Source of the DNA: JBBDRV01 sp040905285
Lineage (GTDB): Bacteria; Bacteroidota; Rhodothermia; Balneolales; Balneolaceae
Direction of reading: 5' to 3'
DNA length: 9,841 nucleotides
Assembly: GCA_040905285.1 (NCBI GenBank)
Contig: JBBDRV010000058.1
Location: 1 to 9,841, forward strand
The notes under the pieces are model-generated. The model did not search any database. It saw only the letters and a list, made by a program, of their open reading frames with translations, and was not told where the DNA came from. The stretch's first letter is position 1. Each line of letters starts with the position of its first letter. The translations under genes were made by a program, and so were the position numbers. This document shows, in pieces, positions 1 through 6,570 of this stretch.

Positions 1-1
1 C

Positions 2-826
2 TTTTCACATATACCCTCCATCGGTGTGGCCACGGAGAAAAGAATCTGGGACAGCGGTGTCTGTTCGATTGATGAGTTTATAAAATCACCTCCCGGTTTT
101 CTGTCAGGCGCTAAACTGAATAAGATCAACCGGCATATTCTCCTGTCCAGAGACAGCATCCGAAACCGGGACGCCGGCTATTTTTATGAGAGTTTGCCGT
201 CCAAAGAGCATTGGCGGCTGTTCAGGGAATATCAGGATTCGGCGGCCTACATCGATATCGAAACGACGGGCCTGGGCGGTCCGGACGACATCATTACCAC
301 GATCGCCCTGTATGACGGAAAGGCTATCAGGCACTATGTGAATGGCGTCAATCTGGATGATTTCGTAGAGGATATCCGGACGTACAAGATCATCATCACC
401 TACAACGGCAAAACGTTTGATGTGCCGTTCATCGAACGCTTTTTCGGCATAAGCCTTCCCCATCCCCATCTCGATTTGAGGTATATTCTGTCCAGCCTGG
501 GATATTCCGGCGGGCTCAAATCGTGCGAAATACAGCTGGGGATCCGGCGTCCGGACGGACTGGCCGGTGTGGAGGGGTTTTTTGCCGTTCTGTTATGGAG
601 AGACTATGTCAGCCGGAAAAACAGGAAATCGCTTGACACCCTTCTGTCGTATAATATAGAGGATGTCCTGAATCTGGAATGCCTGATGATTGAAGCCTAT
701 AACCGGAAGGCGGGCGAGCTTCCTTTTGCCGCAGAACTTCTCACGATTCCCCCGCGCCCGGAAAACCCGTTCCGGGTGTGCGAGGCGACCGTCAGCAGGA
801 TCAGAGACCGGTTTTATTGGGTGTAG
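2..826 (+). CDS. YprB-like RNase H-fold exonuclease, 5' end outside window
   Basis: Probable DEDD-type 3'-5' exonuclease of the YprB / RNase_H_2 family, a cytosolic nucleic-acid-processing enzyme whose substrate is not known here. The frame is open to the window edge, and the residues before the first possible start (GTG at 26) read FSHIPSIG, which matches the conserved HIPGIG lead-in of the family, so the true start lies upstream. Numbering from the GTG: motif I is IDIETTG (D77, E79), motif II is YNGKTFD (N128, D133), D151 sits in HLDLRY, and motif III is YNIED (Y210, D214), a Yx3D spacing typical of the DEDDy subclass. The acidic set looks complete, so the protein is probably active. It ends with the TAG at 824-826, about 200 bp before the next gene. 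Family is seen by motif; cellular role is inference. Confidence 0.85.
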   Translation, partial: FSHIPSIGVATEKRIWDSGVCSIDEFIKSPPGFLSGAKLNKINRHILLSRDSIRNRDAGYFYESLPSKEHWRLFREYQDSAAYIDIETTGLGGPDDIITTIALYDGKAIRHYVNGVNLDDFVEDIRTYKIIITYNGKTFDVPFIERFFGISLPHPHLDLRYILSSLGYSGGLKSCEIQLGIRRPDGLAGVEGFFAVLLWRDYVSRKNRKSLDTLLSYNIEDVLNLECLMIEAYNRKAGELPFAAELLTIPPRPENPFRVCEATVSRIRDRFYWV

Positions 827-1009
827 ACGTCCGGCCGGAGTCCGGAGATATCATTAGAGGCAGCGGTGGTATTCGAAAACGGAGATGGGCCGGATCAGGG
901 CGTGGAAAACGAGGCGGCATCCGTTCCTCTGAAGACGGGTTTACGTTCCGGATCAACCCTGCAGAATGGCTTTTTGATTGGTTGCACTTTCATTTCAGCA
1001 AAATATACT

Positions 1010-1017
1010 TATATTTG
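1010..1017 (+). promoter_or_regulatory. Bacteroidota-type -7 box (TATATTTG)
   Basis: TATATTTG matches the TAnnTTTG consensus of Bacteroidota housekeeping promoters exactly. It sits 11 bp before the GTG and 17 bp before the ATG start of the AAA/DUF4143 gene, implying a very short leader. A convincing -33 TTTG box is not visible at 19-21 bp upstream (there are only TTG at 982-984 and a TTTC at 988-991), so the call rests on the -7 box and its position. Confidence 0.45.
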
Positions 1018-1036
1018 CATAAACAAATGTGCAAAT
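1013..1036. promoter_or_regulatory. Inverted repeat over promoter and start codon
   Basis: ATTTGCA at 1013-1019 and its exact reverse complement TGCAAAT at 1030-1036 form 7-bp arms around a 10-bp spacer. The left arm overlaps the -7 box and the right arm overlaps the ATG at 1035. The placement would suit an operator for autoregulation, or an RNA hairpin that hides the start. No bound protein can be named from sequence. Confidence 0.4.
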
Positions 1037-2228
1037 GAAAGAGATTTTTGAACATTCTGATCAACAAATTGCCAATGTATCCAACAGGTTTACACGCTAT
1101 CTGTTTGACAGGATCCATTGGAGTAGCCGCCTGATTGGTATTAAAGGGGCAAGAGGGACCGGGAAGACAACACTTCTTTTACAATATCTTGCTCGTTCGG
1201 GTAAGGGAGCACCGAATGCCGTTTATCTCTCTCTTGACGATCTTTATTTTGCAACACATTCGGTTGTGGAAACCGTCAGCAACATATATAAAGAGGGCGG
1301 AAATATCATCGTTCTGGATGAAGTGCATAAATATCCGGGCTGGGCAAGAGAGATCAAGAATCTGTATGATCATTATCCACAACTTCAAATGATCTTTACC
1401 GGTTCGTCTGTTATTGATATCTCCAAAGAAGAGGGGGATTTGAGCCGGAGAGCTGTATTGTATGAGTTAAACGGTCTGTCCTACAGGGAATACCTGCATC
1501 TTGCCAATGATATACTGTATGATCCGGTCGATCTGCAGATGTTGCTTAAAGACAGCGGTAAAATCCGTGCCGGTTTTTCGAAAGATTTTCGCCCTCTTCA
1601 GTTTTTCAGCGATTATCTGGAGCACGGGTTTTACCCGTTTTTTGCTGAAGAAAAGGAAACGTTTGCAGCCAGGCTCAAGCAAGTGGTCAGAATGACCGTG
1701 GAATACGATATGACAGAGTTAAAGGGATTTGATATCCGAAATGCAAAGAAATTGCTCCAATTACTCGGAATTATTTCCAACAGTGTACCCTTTAAACCCA
1801 ATATCAGCAAACTGGCTGCTAAAACCGGAATTCATCGCAATTCCCTGGTTAACTATTTGCACCATTTAGAAGAGGCCCGGCTGGTTCATCTGTTATATCC
1901 CGCCGGTAGCAGCACATCGGTATTGCAAAAACCTGAAAAGTTACTACTTAACAATACGAATCTTTCCTGTGTATTGAGCGACGTGAAACCTGATATCGGA
2001 AATCTTCGTGAGACTTTTGCTCTCAGTCAACTTCGGACTATCCACCAGGTTTCCTATCCGTCAAAAGGAGACTTGCTGGTTGACGATCAACTGCTTTTCG
2101 AAATAGGGGGAAAGAATAAATCAGGAAAACAAATTAAGGACTTGGAGCAGGCGTTTCTCGTGCTTGATGACATGGAATATCCTACTGCCGGTCGTATTCC
2201 ACTTTGGCTATTTGGTTTTCTGTACTGA
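1029..2228 (+). CDS. AAA_14 / DUF4143 family ATP-binding protein
   Basis: A 399-residue P-loop ATPase of the AAA_14 plus DUF4143 family, common in Bacteroidota and archaea; its biological role is not established. Walker A is GARGTGKT (40-47), Walker B IIVLDE (93-98), and a sensor-like IFTGSS follows at 122-127. A winged-helix-like middle section (about 235-290) contains the pattern FKPNISKLAAKTGIHRNS. The C-terminal DUF4143 section contains D-x(n)-FEIGGK followed by QIKD and a final IPLWLFG, consistent with the restriction-endonuclease-like fold assigned to this domain. The length is normal and no break is seen. The start is either GTG 1029 or ATG 1035 (MKEIFEH); the second is just as plausible. 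No Shine-Dalgarno site is visible. It is a single-gene unit, more AT-rich than the preceding gene, which suggests independent acquisition. Family assignment is firm; activity is inferred. Confidence 0.88.
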   Translation: MQMKEIFEHSDQQIANVSNRFTRYLFDRIHWSSRLIGIKGARGTGKTTLLLQYLARSGKGAPNAVYLSLDDLYFATHSVVETVSNIYKEGGNIIVLDEVHKYPGWAREIKNLYDHYPQLQMIFTGSSVIDISKEEGDLSRRAVLYELNGLSYREYLHLANDILYDPVDLQMLLKDSGKIRAGFSKDFRPLQFFSDYLEHGFYPFFAEEKETFAARLKQVVRMTVEYDMTELKGFDIRNAKKLLQLLGIISNSVPFKPNISKLAAKTGIHRNSLVNYLHHLEEARLVHLLYPAGSSTSVLQKPEKLLLNNTNLSCVLSDVKPDIGNLRETFALSQLRTIHQVSYPSKGDLLVDDQLLFEIGGKNKSGKQIKDLEQAFLVLDDMEYPTAGRIPLWLFGFLY

Positions 2229-2611
2229 AACGAAATACTCTGATTTGCTACATCCAGATGTATTTTCTTCAGTAAATTGACAGAATTCTATGACATTCGA
2301 AATCTTTAGAGAGCATTATGACTTGTCATGCCGACAGACTGCTCGTCAATCAGCTATGAGCTATCATAAATTGAATGACGGGATTCCGGATTTTTTTATT
2401 ACCTTCAGGGTATATGAATATGATGTTAAAGATTCAGATGTGCCGTTTTCTGCCAGCTGTTTTCAAATTCATTTTTTATCGTTACTTTCTTTTGCCTGTT
2501 CGTAAAATAAGGTAAAAGCTGAGTAAATGACTGTCTGGATGTTCGATAGCTGAAAATGTCAGTGACCCTTAGGTTGAACAGTAAGTTTGATTAGCAGGTG
2601 ACCTGTTCCTT
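2229..2611. other. Intergenic stretch without a supported gene
   Basis: About 380 AT-rich bases between the ATPase stop and the decayed dehydratase. A 71-codon reading frame at 2290-2505 has no recognisable domain, an odd composition and no ribosome-binding site, and is not called. No tRNA-like fold or strong terminator with a T-run was found. The right part (about 2510-2611) is where the missing N-terminus of the dehydratase would be expected, so it may hold the left breakpoint of that gene. Confidence 0.5.
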
Positions 2612-4061
2612 TTGGGGTCTGCATCTGTCATTGCTTTTTCTGTGCTGACAGTGGCGCGTCCGGGTACTGTGGCCGAGCTGCCCCTGGTTGATATGGCCCT
2701 TTTTGTCGGGTCTGCGCTTGTCGGCCTGATGGCTTTCAGGACGTATAATATCCATTGGAGGTTTGTCAGCCTACGGGACCTGGTCCGTATTTGCCAGGGA
2801 ATTTCCGCCGGTGCTGTCATCTACTGGTGGATCAGTATCCTGATGCACGGCTATACCACCTTTTACCTTGCCTTTGCGGTGGTGGCGTTTGTGAATGTCC
2901 TGCTTTTTGTGGGCGGATCCATCGGCAGTGAGCTTGTCCGCCAGCTGATCAAGTTCGGCCCGAAGAAGCTGATCGCCCTCGATATTGACGAGACCGAATT
3001 GTACCACATCGAAAATGAATTCGGGGAGTATCCGGAAGTGATCCCCTATGTGGCGGATGTGACGGACCAGAACAAGCTTGAAATTCTTTTTAACGAACAC
3101 CGGCCGGACATTGTCTTTCATGCCGCCGCCTACAAGCATGTCCCGATGATGGAGCGGCATCCCGAAGAGGCGGTGCGCGTCAATGTCGGCGGGACCAAAC
3201 AGATGGCCGAAGTGGCCTGCGGCTATGGCGTGGACAAGTTTCCTGGTCTCCACCGACAAGGCGGTCAACCCGACCAACGTCATGGGGGCGACCAAGCGGA
3301 TAGCCGAACAGATCTGTATGTCCTTTAACGGACGCTGCGAGACAAGTTTCATTTCTGTCCGGTTCGGCAATGTGCTCGGATTCAGGGGATCTGTCGTGCC
3401 GCTCTTTATCGAACAGATCAATGCGGGCGGGCCGGTCACCATTACCGATCCGAAGATGACCCGCTATTTTATGACCATACCCGAAGCGGTGCTGCTGGTG
3501 ATCCAGTCGGGCACGATGGGCGACGGCGGCGAAGTGTTCGTCCTTGACACGGGCGAGCCGGTGCGCATCATCGATATGGCCCGGCAGCTGATACGCCTGC
3601 ATGGCCTGGAGCCCGAGGTGGATATCCCCATCGTGTTTAACGGCCTGTGCCCCGGAGAAAAAATGTATGAAGAACTGCTGAATGCCGAAGAGGGTGTCCT
3701 GGAAACCGGACACACACAGATATTCAAGGCCAACTGCATGAACCTCTACACCAGCGAGGAGCTGGAATACAAGATCGACCGGCTCTGCAAGACAGCCCGG
3801 CTTCATGAGACCGGCCGGATTCGCGAGCAGCTCAAGGGGCTGGTACCTACCTACATTTACAGCGAAGAGCCGGCAGTGGTGAGTGGAAACGTCCACGCCC
3901 ATGCCGGTAACGGGTTTGAAAATGGCCACGGGGCTAACGGAAACGGGCACGTTAACGGTAACGGGACCATTGGCCGCAGGATGAACGGCGGTGGAAACGG
4001 GCACCTTAACGGCAATGGATCCAGGCATACCCGAGAGAACCTGGAATCCAGCCTGGATTAG
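2612..4061 (+). pseudogene. Decayed CapD/WbpM-type UDP-sugar 4,6-dehydratase
   Basis: Remains of a membrane-anchored nucleotide-sugar dehydratase/epimerase that, in its family, makes UDP-4-keto-6-deoxy sugars for surface polysaccharide. Three lesions are visible. First, no good start exists: the frame opens after a TGA at 2588-2590 with only a TTG at 2612. Second, the N-terminal membrane helices (about codons 25-100, including the YNIHWRFVSLRDLVR loop) run directly into GGSIGSELVRQLIKFGP near 2910, so the middle Rossmann domain and the first glycine of the NAD motif (normally TGAGGSIG, here FVGGSIG) are gone. Third, VDKF at 3230-3241 is separated from LVSTDK by one extra base near 3239-3243, and the rest continues in the frame ending at 4061. 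Beyond it the catalytic region STDKAVNPTNVMGATKR is well conserved, as are YFMTIPEA and PGEKMYEEL. The tail is Gly/Asn/His-rich. Family certain; the pseudogene call is strong unless the frameshift is a sequencing error. Confidence 0.85.
3939..4018 (+). repeat. In-frame 54-bp-period repeat coding a Gly/Asn/His tail
   Basis: Segments 3939-3964 and 3993-4018 match at 23 of 26 positions with a 54-bp (18-codon) period and both encode GNGH-x-NGNG. They sit inside a C-terminal extension rich in Gly, Asn and His after the end of the conserved dehydratase domain. The extension is low-complexity and probably unstructured; such tails are not part of the core enzyme family. Confidence 0.7.
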
Positions 4062-4173
4062 TGCGTTTGCCGTACCTGATGACAGTTTTCTTTAATTCCT
4101 TGTAAATCCTTGTCAGTCACAGGTGATTACTTTCAGGCTCACCAGGACAATGCTCCGCCGGACTGTTTACTTG

Positions 4174-4677
4174 TTACTTGATCACTGTCAGTTTCCGGGT
4201 TTCGATATGCTCTTCTGAAACAAACCTGTAAAAATAAATGCCGCTGGCCAGGGAGGATGCATTCAGTTCAATCATGTGGCGACCCGCGGGATACTGCCGG
4301 TCAGTGAGGGTGCTTATGTGTTGCCCGGTGATGCTGTAGAGATCCATACGGACCTGCTGAGGTTCCGGAAGGTCATATCTGATGGCGGTCACCGGATAAA
4401 AAGGATTGGGAAAGTTTTGGTAAAGCTGGAATTTACCGGGGATACCTGCCGTATTGCCTGCCTGGACGGAGGTATAAATTTCGATATCGGCGATGTGCAG
4501 CATGGACCTTTGTCCGCTGTCTTCATCTTCCTGCTCACCTGTAAAGTAGTATCGCCATAACAGCTCAACGCGGGGCTGGTTTTCTGCAGCGGCAGGTAGC
4601 GGTACGGGACCGATCCATTCACTGTGACCGTCTTCTTCATGGCCCTGATACTCCACGGCTTCGCCGTTTTCATCCAC
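4174..4677 (-). CDS. T9SS type A sorting-domain protein, C-terminal fragment
   Basis: C-terminal part of a protein exported by the type IX (Por) secretion system. From about residue 83 it carries a full type A sorting domain: FQLYQNFPNPF, then VRMDLYSITGQ, LASGIYFYRF and a basic end KLTVIK. The domain guides passage across the outer membrane and is normally cleaved on attachment. Ahead of it, RVELLWRYYFTG...MLHIADIEIYT resembles the end of a beta-sandwich domain often found before this tail. There is no signal peptide and no proper start; GTG 4677 is only the first permitted codon, and the frame extends a further 18 codons to a TGA at 4732-4734. A secreted T9SS cargo is normally several hundred residues, so the N-terminal body is missing. 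The gene meets an unrelated plus-strand fragment near 4680. It is almost certainly non-functional as it stands. Confidence 0.8.
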   Translation of the reverse strand: MDENGEAVEYQGHEEDGHSEWIGPVPLPAAAENQPRVELLWRYYFTGEQEDEDSGQRSMLHIADIEIYTSVQAGNTAGIPGKFQLYQNFPNPFYPVTAIRYDLPEPQQVRMDLYSITGQHISTLTDRQYPAGRHMIELNASSLASGIYFYRFVSEEHIETRKLTVIK

Positions 4678-4682
4678 AAGTG

Positions 4683-4844
4683 ACCCGGCAGCGAAGTGAG
4701 CTCCGCGATGCAGTGAAGCAAGACCGGCAAATCAGCCAGTATGCAACTCTTCTCACCGTCTATCACTGGATCTATCCGGATTACCGTAGAAAGCTGAGTA
4801 CTATCGAAAGGGAACTCCGGGAAATGAGTGAGAGTGAAGATTAG
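4683..4844 (+). pseudogene. Orphan C-terminal fragment of an unidentified protein
   Basis: A plus-strand frame of about 53 codons that has no start of its own and ends at TAG 4842-4844. Its peptide looks like a natural protein end, alpha-helical and charged: LRDAVKQDRQISQYATLL, then VYHWIYPDYRRKLSTIERE, finishing MSESED. Upstream, the frame runs into sequence antisense to the T9SS fragment, so its 5' part is lost. I do not recognise the family. Its stop overlaps the stop of the SecB-like gene on the other strand (4841-4843), so the two are immediately convergent. Calling it a gene remnant rather than chance is an inference from composition. Confidence 0.45.
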
Positions 4845-5284
4845 GATGTTTTTTCTTTTTGCTTAATTCCTTTTTTCATTTTTTCTACCACTGCGGTAGG
4901 ATTGATAAGCGGTAAAGGCACATCTCCAACAATGGTACCCTGCGCCTTTGCAGCCAATGCCCCCCGAGTATTTGAATAGGCAATGCTTAAAAACGTTACA
5001 ATAAGCTCGTCGGGAAGTCGCAGACCATCATCAGTTTCGATACCTTTTAGTTTGTATGTAGTACGTGTTTCAATTTCAGTCAGTTTTCTCGGGTTTTGTT
5101 TACCGGACAGTACTTCAATAATAAACGTTACATGAACCAACTTTTTCCCAACATTTGTATCAAAAGAATGTTGAATTTTGTAATCTAGTCGGTCTTTTCG
5201 CACATTTGCTTCCGGTTTAGAACTGGAAAAACGATCGATCTCAAACGCTTCGATTGCAAATTGCATTTCCTGTTTTTTTGCCAT
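4841..5284 (-). CDS. SecB-like chaperone of a TAC-type module
   Basis: A 147-residue protein with the layout of SecB-like chaperones: an N-terminal strand (MQFAIEAFEI), a central beta-rich part (VHVTFIIEVLSG, TTYKLKGIE), then a helix and proline-rich end, TRGALAAKAQGT...LPLINPTAVV, which lines up with ARECITSMVSRGT...LAPVNFDALF of E. coli SecB. Solitary SecB-like proteins of this type are known partners of HigA-like antitoxins in toxin-antitoxin-chaperone systems (the M. tuberculosis Rv1957 case), where they bind the antitoxin C-terminus and protect it from aggregation and proteolysis. The ATG shares its A with the TAA of the preceding antitoxin gene (TAATG at 5286-5282), indicating termination-reinitiation coupling and thus matched synthesis. 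The C-terminus is lysine-rich (KMKKGIKQKEK). Fold assignment is by alignment in the head, not by search. Confidence 0.8.
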   Translation of the reverse strand: MAKKQEMQFAIEAFEIDRFSSSKPEANVRKDRLDYKIQHSFDTNVGKKLVHVTFIIEVLSGKQNPRKLTEIETRTTYKLKGIETDDGLRLPDELIVTFLSIAYSNTRGALAAKAQGTIVGDVPLPLINPTAVVEKMKKGIKQKEKTS

Positions 5285-5757
5285 TACGATCCAGTTGGTT
5301 TAAGCTGATACACTTTTGCCCGTTCAAAGTGTTTACTTTTTACCTGAAAGTTACCTGCCCATTGGGTAACCGTTGTTGTGGATTCAGCTTCCACCAATAC
5401 GGTTCCAAATGCATCCGGAGAAACGGATAGTTTATTTACCGGCCGCCCCCATCCTTTTTCCTCCAGATCCTCTTCATAAAAGTCAGGACTTACTATAATA
5501 TCCTTACCAAGAGCCTCTTCGATATTGGTGAGGGTGCGAAGCGTCGGATTGGCTTCTGCCGCCAATATTTGAGAGAGTTGACTGGGGTGCAGCGCTGATT
5601 TTTCTGCCAGTTGCTTTTGTGTCCACCCTTTTTCTTTCAGATAGTTATCGATTTGGGCGGCTATTTGCATCTGTTTGTTAATGAATTTCTCATCCACTGG
5701 TTCAGTGGAAAGAAATTCATTCCAGATGGTCTCGTTTTGTCGTTTATCGTAGGCCAT
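5284..5757 (-). CDS. HigA-like XRE-family antitoxin with C-terminal extension
   Basis: A 157-residue HTH protein. The helix-turn-helix spans about residues 33-88: a lead helix ending YLKEKGWTQ, the pair QKQLAEKSALHPSQLSQIL, then NPTLRTLTNIEEALGKDI. This is the HigA/XRE cro-type fold that binds an operator and neutralises a toxin. After it come about 68 residues rich in aromatic and beta-prone segments (W103, F117, W133, F137, F144, Y150); in TAC systems such a tail is the chaperone-addiction region recognised by the SecB-like partner. A GGAGG sequence (complement of 5770-5774) lies 12 nt before the ATG, and the start overlaps the end of the upstream 68-residue gene by 14 bp. The HTH is clear; the addiction role of the tail is inferred from its length and neighbour. 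Confidence 0.82.
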   Translation of the reverse strand: MAYDKRQNETIWNEFLSTEPVDEKFINKQMQIAAQIDNYLKEKGWTQKQLAEKSALHPSQLSQILAAEANPTLRTLTNIEEALGKDIIVSPDFYEEDLEEKGWGRPVNKLSVSPDAFGTVLVEAESTTTVTQWAGNFQVKSKHFERAKVYQLKPTGS

Positions 5758-5950
5758 AGTTGGTTAATACCTCCTCATTAAAGTCCATAATTCCATGGAT
5801 ATTGCCATCTGCATCCACTTCAAAGTCTCCTTCTTTTATTGCTTGACTGATGCACCGATCAACCCATCTCATATCTGCTTCTTTTTCCTTTAAATGCGGA
5901 TCATCTTGTGTTTTTCGTACTTCTTTGACTCCACCATTGCCAAAAATCAT
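5744..5950 (-). CDS. 68-residue protein in the toxin position of the operon
   Basis: Small acidic protein, first gene of the TAC-like operon, overlapping the antitoxin start by 14 bp. No RelE/HigB, MqsR, HicA or other toxin motif is visible. The readable parts are an early charged segment (VRKTQDDPHLKEKEADM), a helix (RWVDRCISQAIKEG), and a short acidic beta-like end (DFEVDADGNIHGIMDF). An internal ATG at residue 27 (MRWVDRC) could also start it. No Shine-Dalgarno site precedes the first ATG, and a TAA and three TGA codons lie just before it in the same frame. It could be a divergent or new toxin, a regulatory peptide, or the remnant of a lost one. The composition and gene overlap support a real gene; function unknown. 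Confidence 0.55.
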   Translation of the reverse strand: MIFGNGGVKEVRKTQDDPHLKEKEADMRWVDRCISQAIKEGDFEVDADGNIHGIMDFNEEVLTNYGLR

Positions 5951-5962
5951 TCATCATCATTT

Positions 5963-6250
5963 TTAACAACGGTGTAAAATTGGCACCGTCGGTTTGTAGA
6001 ATCTAAACGCAGGACACGAAACAGAAAGTTCATTTAAAATAGTATAATTGTCAAGTTTGACGATATTTAGTTTGGTTACCCGATTAGAGCTTTTATCCGT
6101 TTGGATGATAATTGATTTGCCTTTGAAAAACAGTAAACGTTTTAAGATGTGTGTATCCGTCACCTTTTGACTGGAATGCCCTGCCATATAGCTGGCTTCA
6201 GCCGTATGAAATCCGTCCTCAATCTACTGGATAATCGCCTGATGCCGCAA
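5963..6250 (-). pseudogene. Possible tyrosine-recombinase C-terminal remnant
   Basis: On the minus strand, LRHQAIIQ, an in-frame TAG (6226-6224), then IEDG and, 14 residues on, SYMAGHSSQKVTDTH (up to 6149). The spacing LRH-10-G and G-10-GHSS equals that of Xer/phage-integrase catalytic boxes (LRHxxATxLLExG...LLGHSSxxTTxxY). The nucleophilic tyrosine is absent: the sequence reads TDTH where T-x-x-Y or TxIYTH would stand. The rest of the frame to TAA 5965-5963 has no recognisable content. Together with the stop this indicates a dead fragment. The similarity is by eye and limited to about 40 residues, so chance cannot be excluded. Confidence 0.45.
6041..6061 (-). promoter_or_regulatory. Candidate promoter/operator for the TAC-like operon
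   Basis: On the minus strand, GTCAA-AC-TTGAC (6061-6050) is a two-arm palindrome with perfect 5-bp arms, followed after AAT by TATACT (6046-6041), a good -10-like hexamer. It lies about 90 bp before the 68-residue gene. HigA-type antitoxins bind short palindromes at their own promoter, so this is a reasonable operator. It assumes the overlapping reading frame 5963-6187 is not an intact gene. A properly spaced -35 box is not evident. Confidence 0.3.
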
Positions 6251-6404
6251 TTGTGGCCGGAGATAAATGCTGCTTTGCCTGGTAAAACAGATCGATTGCA
6301 TTTCTGATCGCTCACATCGTGTAAGTTTTGGGACTTTTTTTAAGTTTAGAAGTGCTTAAACAGCTTTTTTTGGTCGAAAGAGTGGAATAAGAAAAGACAG
6401 GACC
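6251..6404. other. Non-coding gap between recombinase remnant and repeat element
   Basis: All six frames are short. On the minus strand a 30-codon stretch containing NAIDLFYQAKQHLSPAT looks protein-like but ends at once at a TGA, and overlaps the recombinase-like frame in another register, so a frameshifted gene remnant is possible. Nothing else was identified. Confidence 0.35.
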
Positions 6405-6505
6405 GACAGCGCCGGAAACCGCCTTCCTGCCAGTGCCAAGTCGCTGCAAGTCACCGCCAGTGCAAGACGCCGCCAGCGCCGATGCACGCTCGCTGCGGCT
6501 TCAGG
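6405..6505. repeat. Dispersed GC-rich repeat element, copy 1
   Basis: Copy 1 of an element found again at 7588-7731 in the same orientation. Left end 6405-6436 matches 7588-7619 at 28 of 32 positions. Right-end blocks GCCGATGCACGC (6478-6489) and GCGGCTTCAG (6495-6504) are identical to 7707-7718 and 7722-7731. Between the ends lie fewer of the GCAAGTC-type units than in copy 2 (starts near 6435, 6446, 6462). The tips CCGGAAACCGC (6412-6422) and GCGGCTTCAGG (6495-6505) are inverted copies at 9 of 11 positions. It is probably a non-coding palindromic or MITE-like element. Confidence 0.75.
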
Positions 6506-6570
6506 GAACGCAGAAATCAGCGTTTTGTTAACAGAATGACATAGTCAATGTATATTATTAGTCAGCTGAT

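Noticed and set aside
830..850. Rho-independent terminator after the exonuclease gene
   Set aside because: TCCGG/CCGGA arms can pair, but the stem is short and no T-run follows.
866..1051. 61- and 86-codon ORFs between the exonuclease and ATPase genes
   Set aside because: They run through the ATPase promoter and into its coding sequence in other frames and show no domain.
2290..2505. 71-codon plus-strand ORF as a small gene
   Set aside because: No recognisable motif, no ribosome-binding site and unremarkable composition; a TTGACA at 2277-2282 lacks a matching -10 box.
3239..3243. Programmed +1 frameshift in the dehydratase gene
   Set aside because: There is no slow codon, stop or stimulatory structure typical of programmed sites, and the gene has other disabling lesions.
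2771..4028. Long minus-strand reading frames of 223 and 282 codons
   Set aside because: They are antisense to the strongly conserved dehydratase coding sequence and have no domain of their own; the open frames follow from its GC-rich codon use.
6525..6556. TTGTTA/TATATT sigma-70-like promoter for the oxidoreductase
   Set aside because: The gap is 20 bp and neither it nor the Bacteroidota -33/-7 pattern fits well enough to call.
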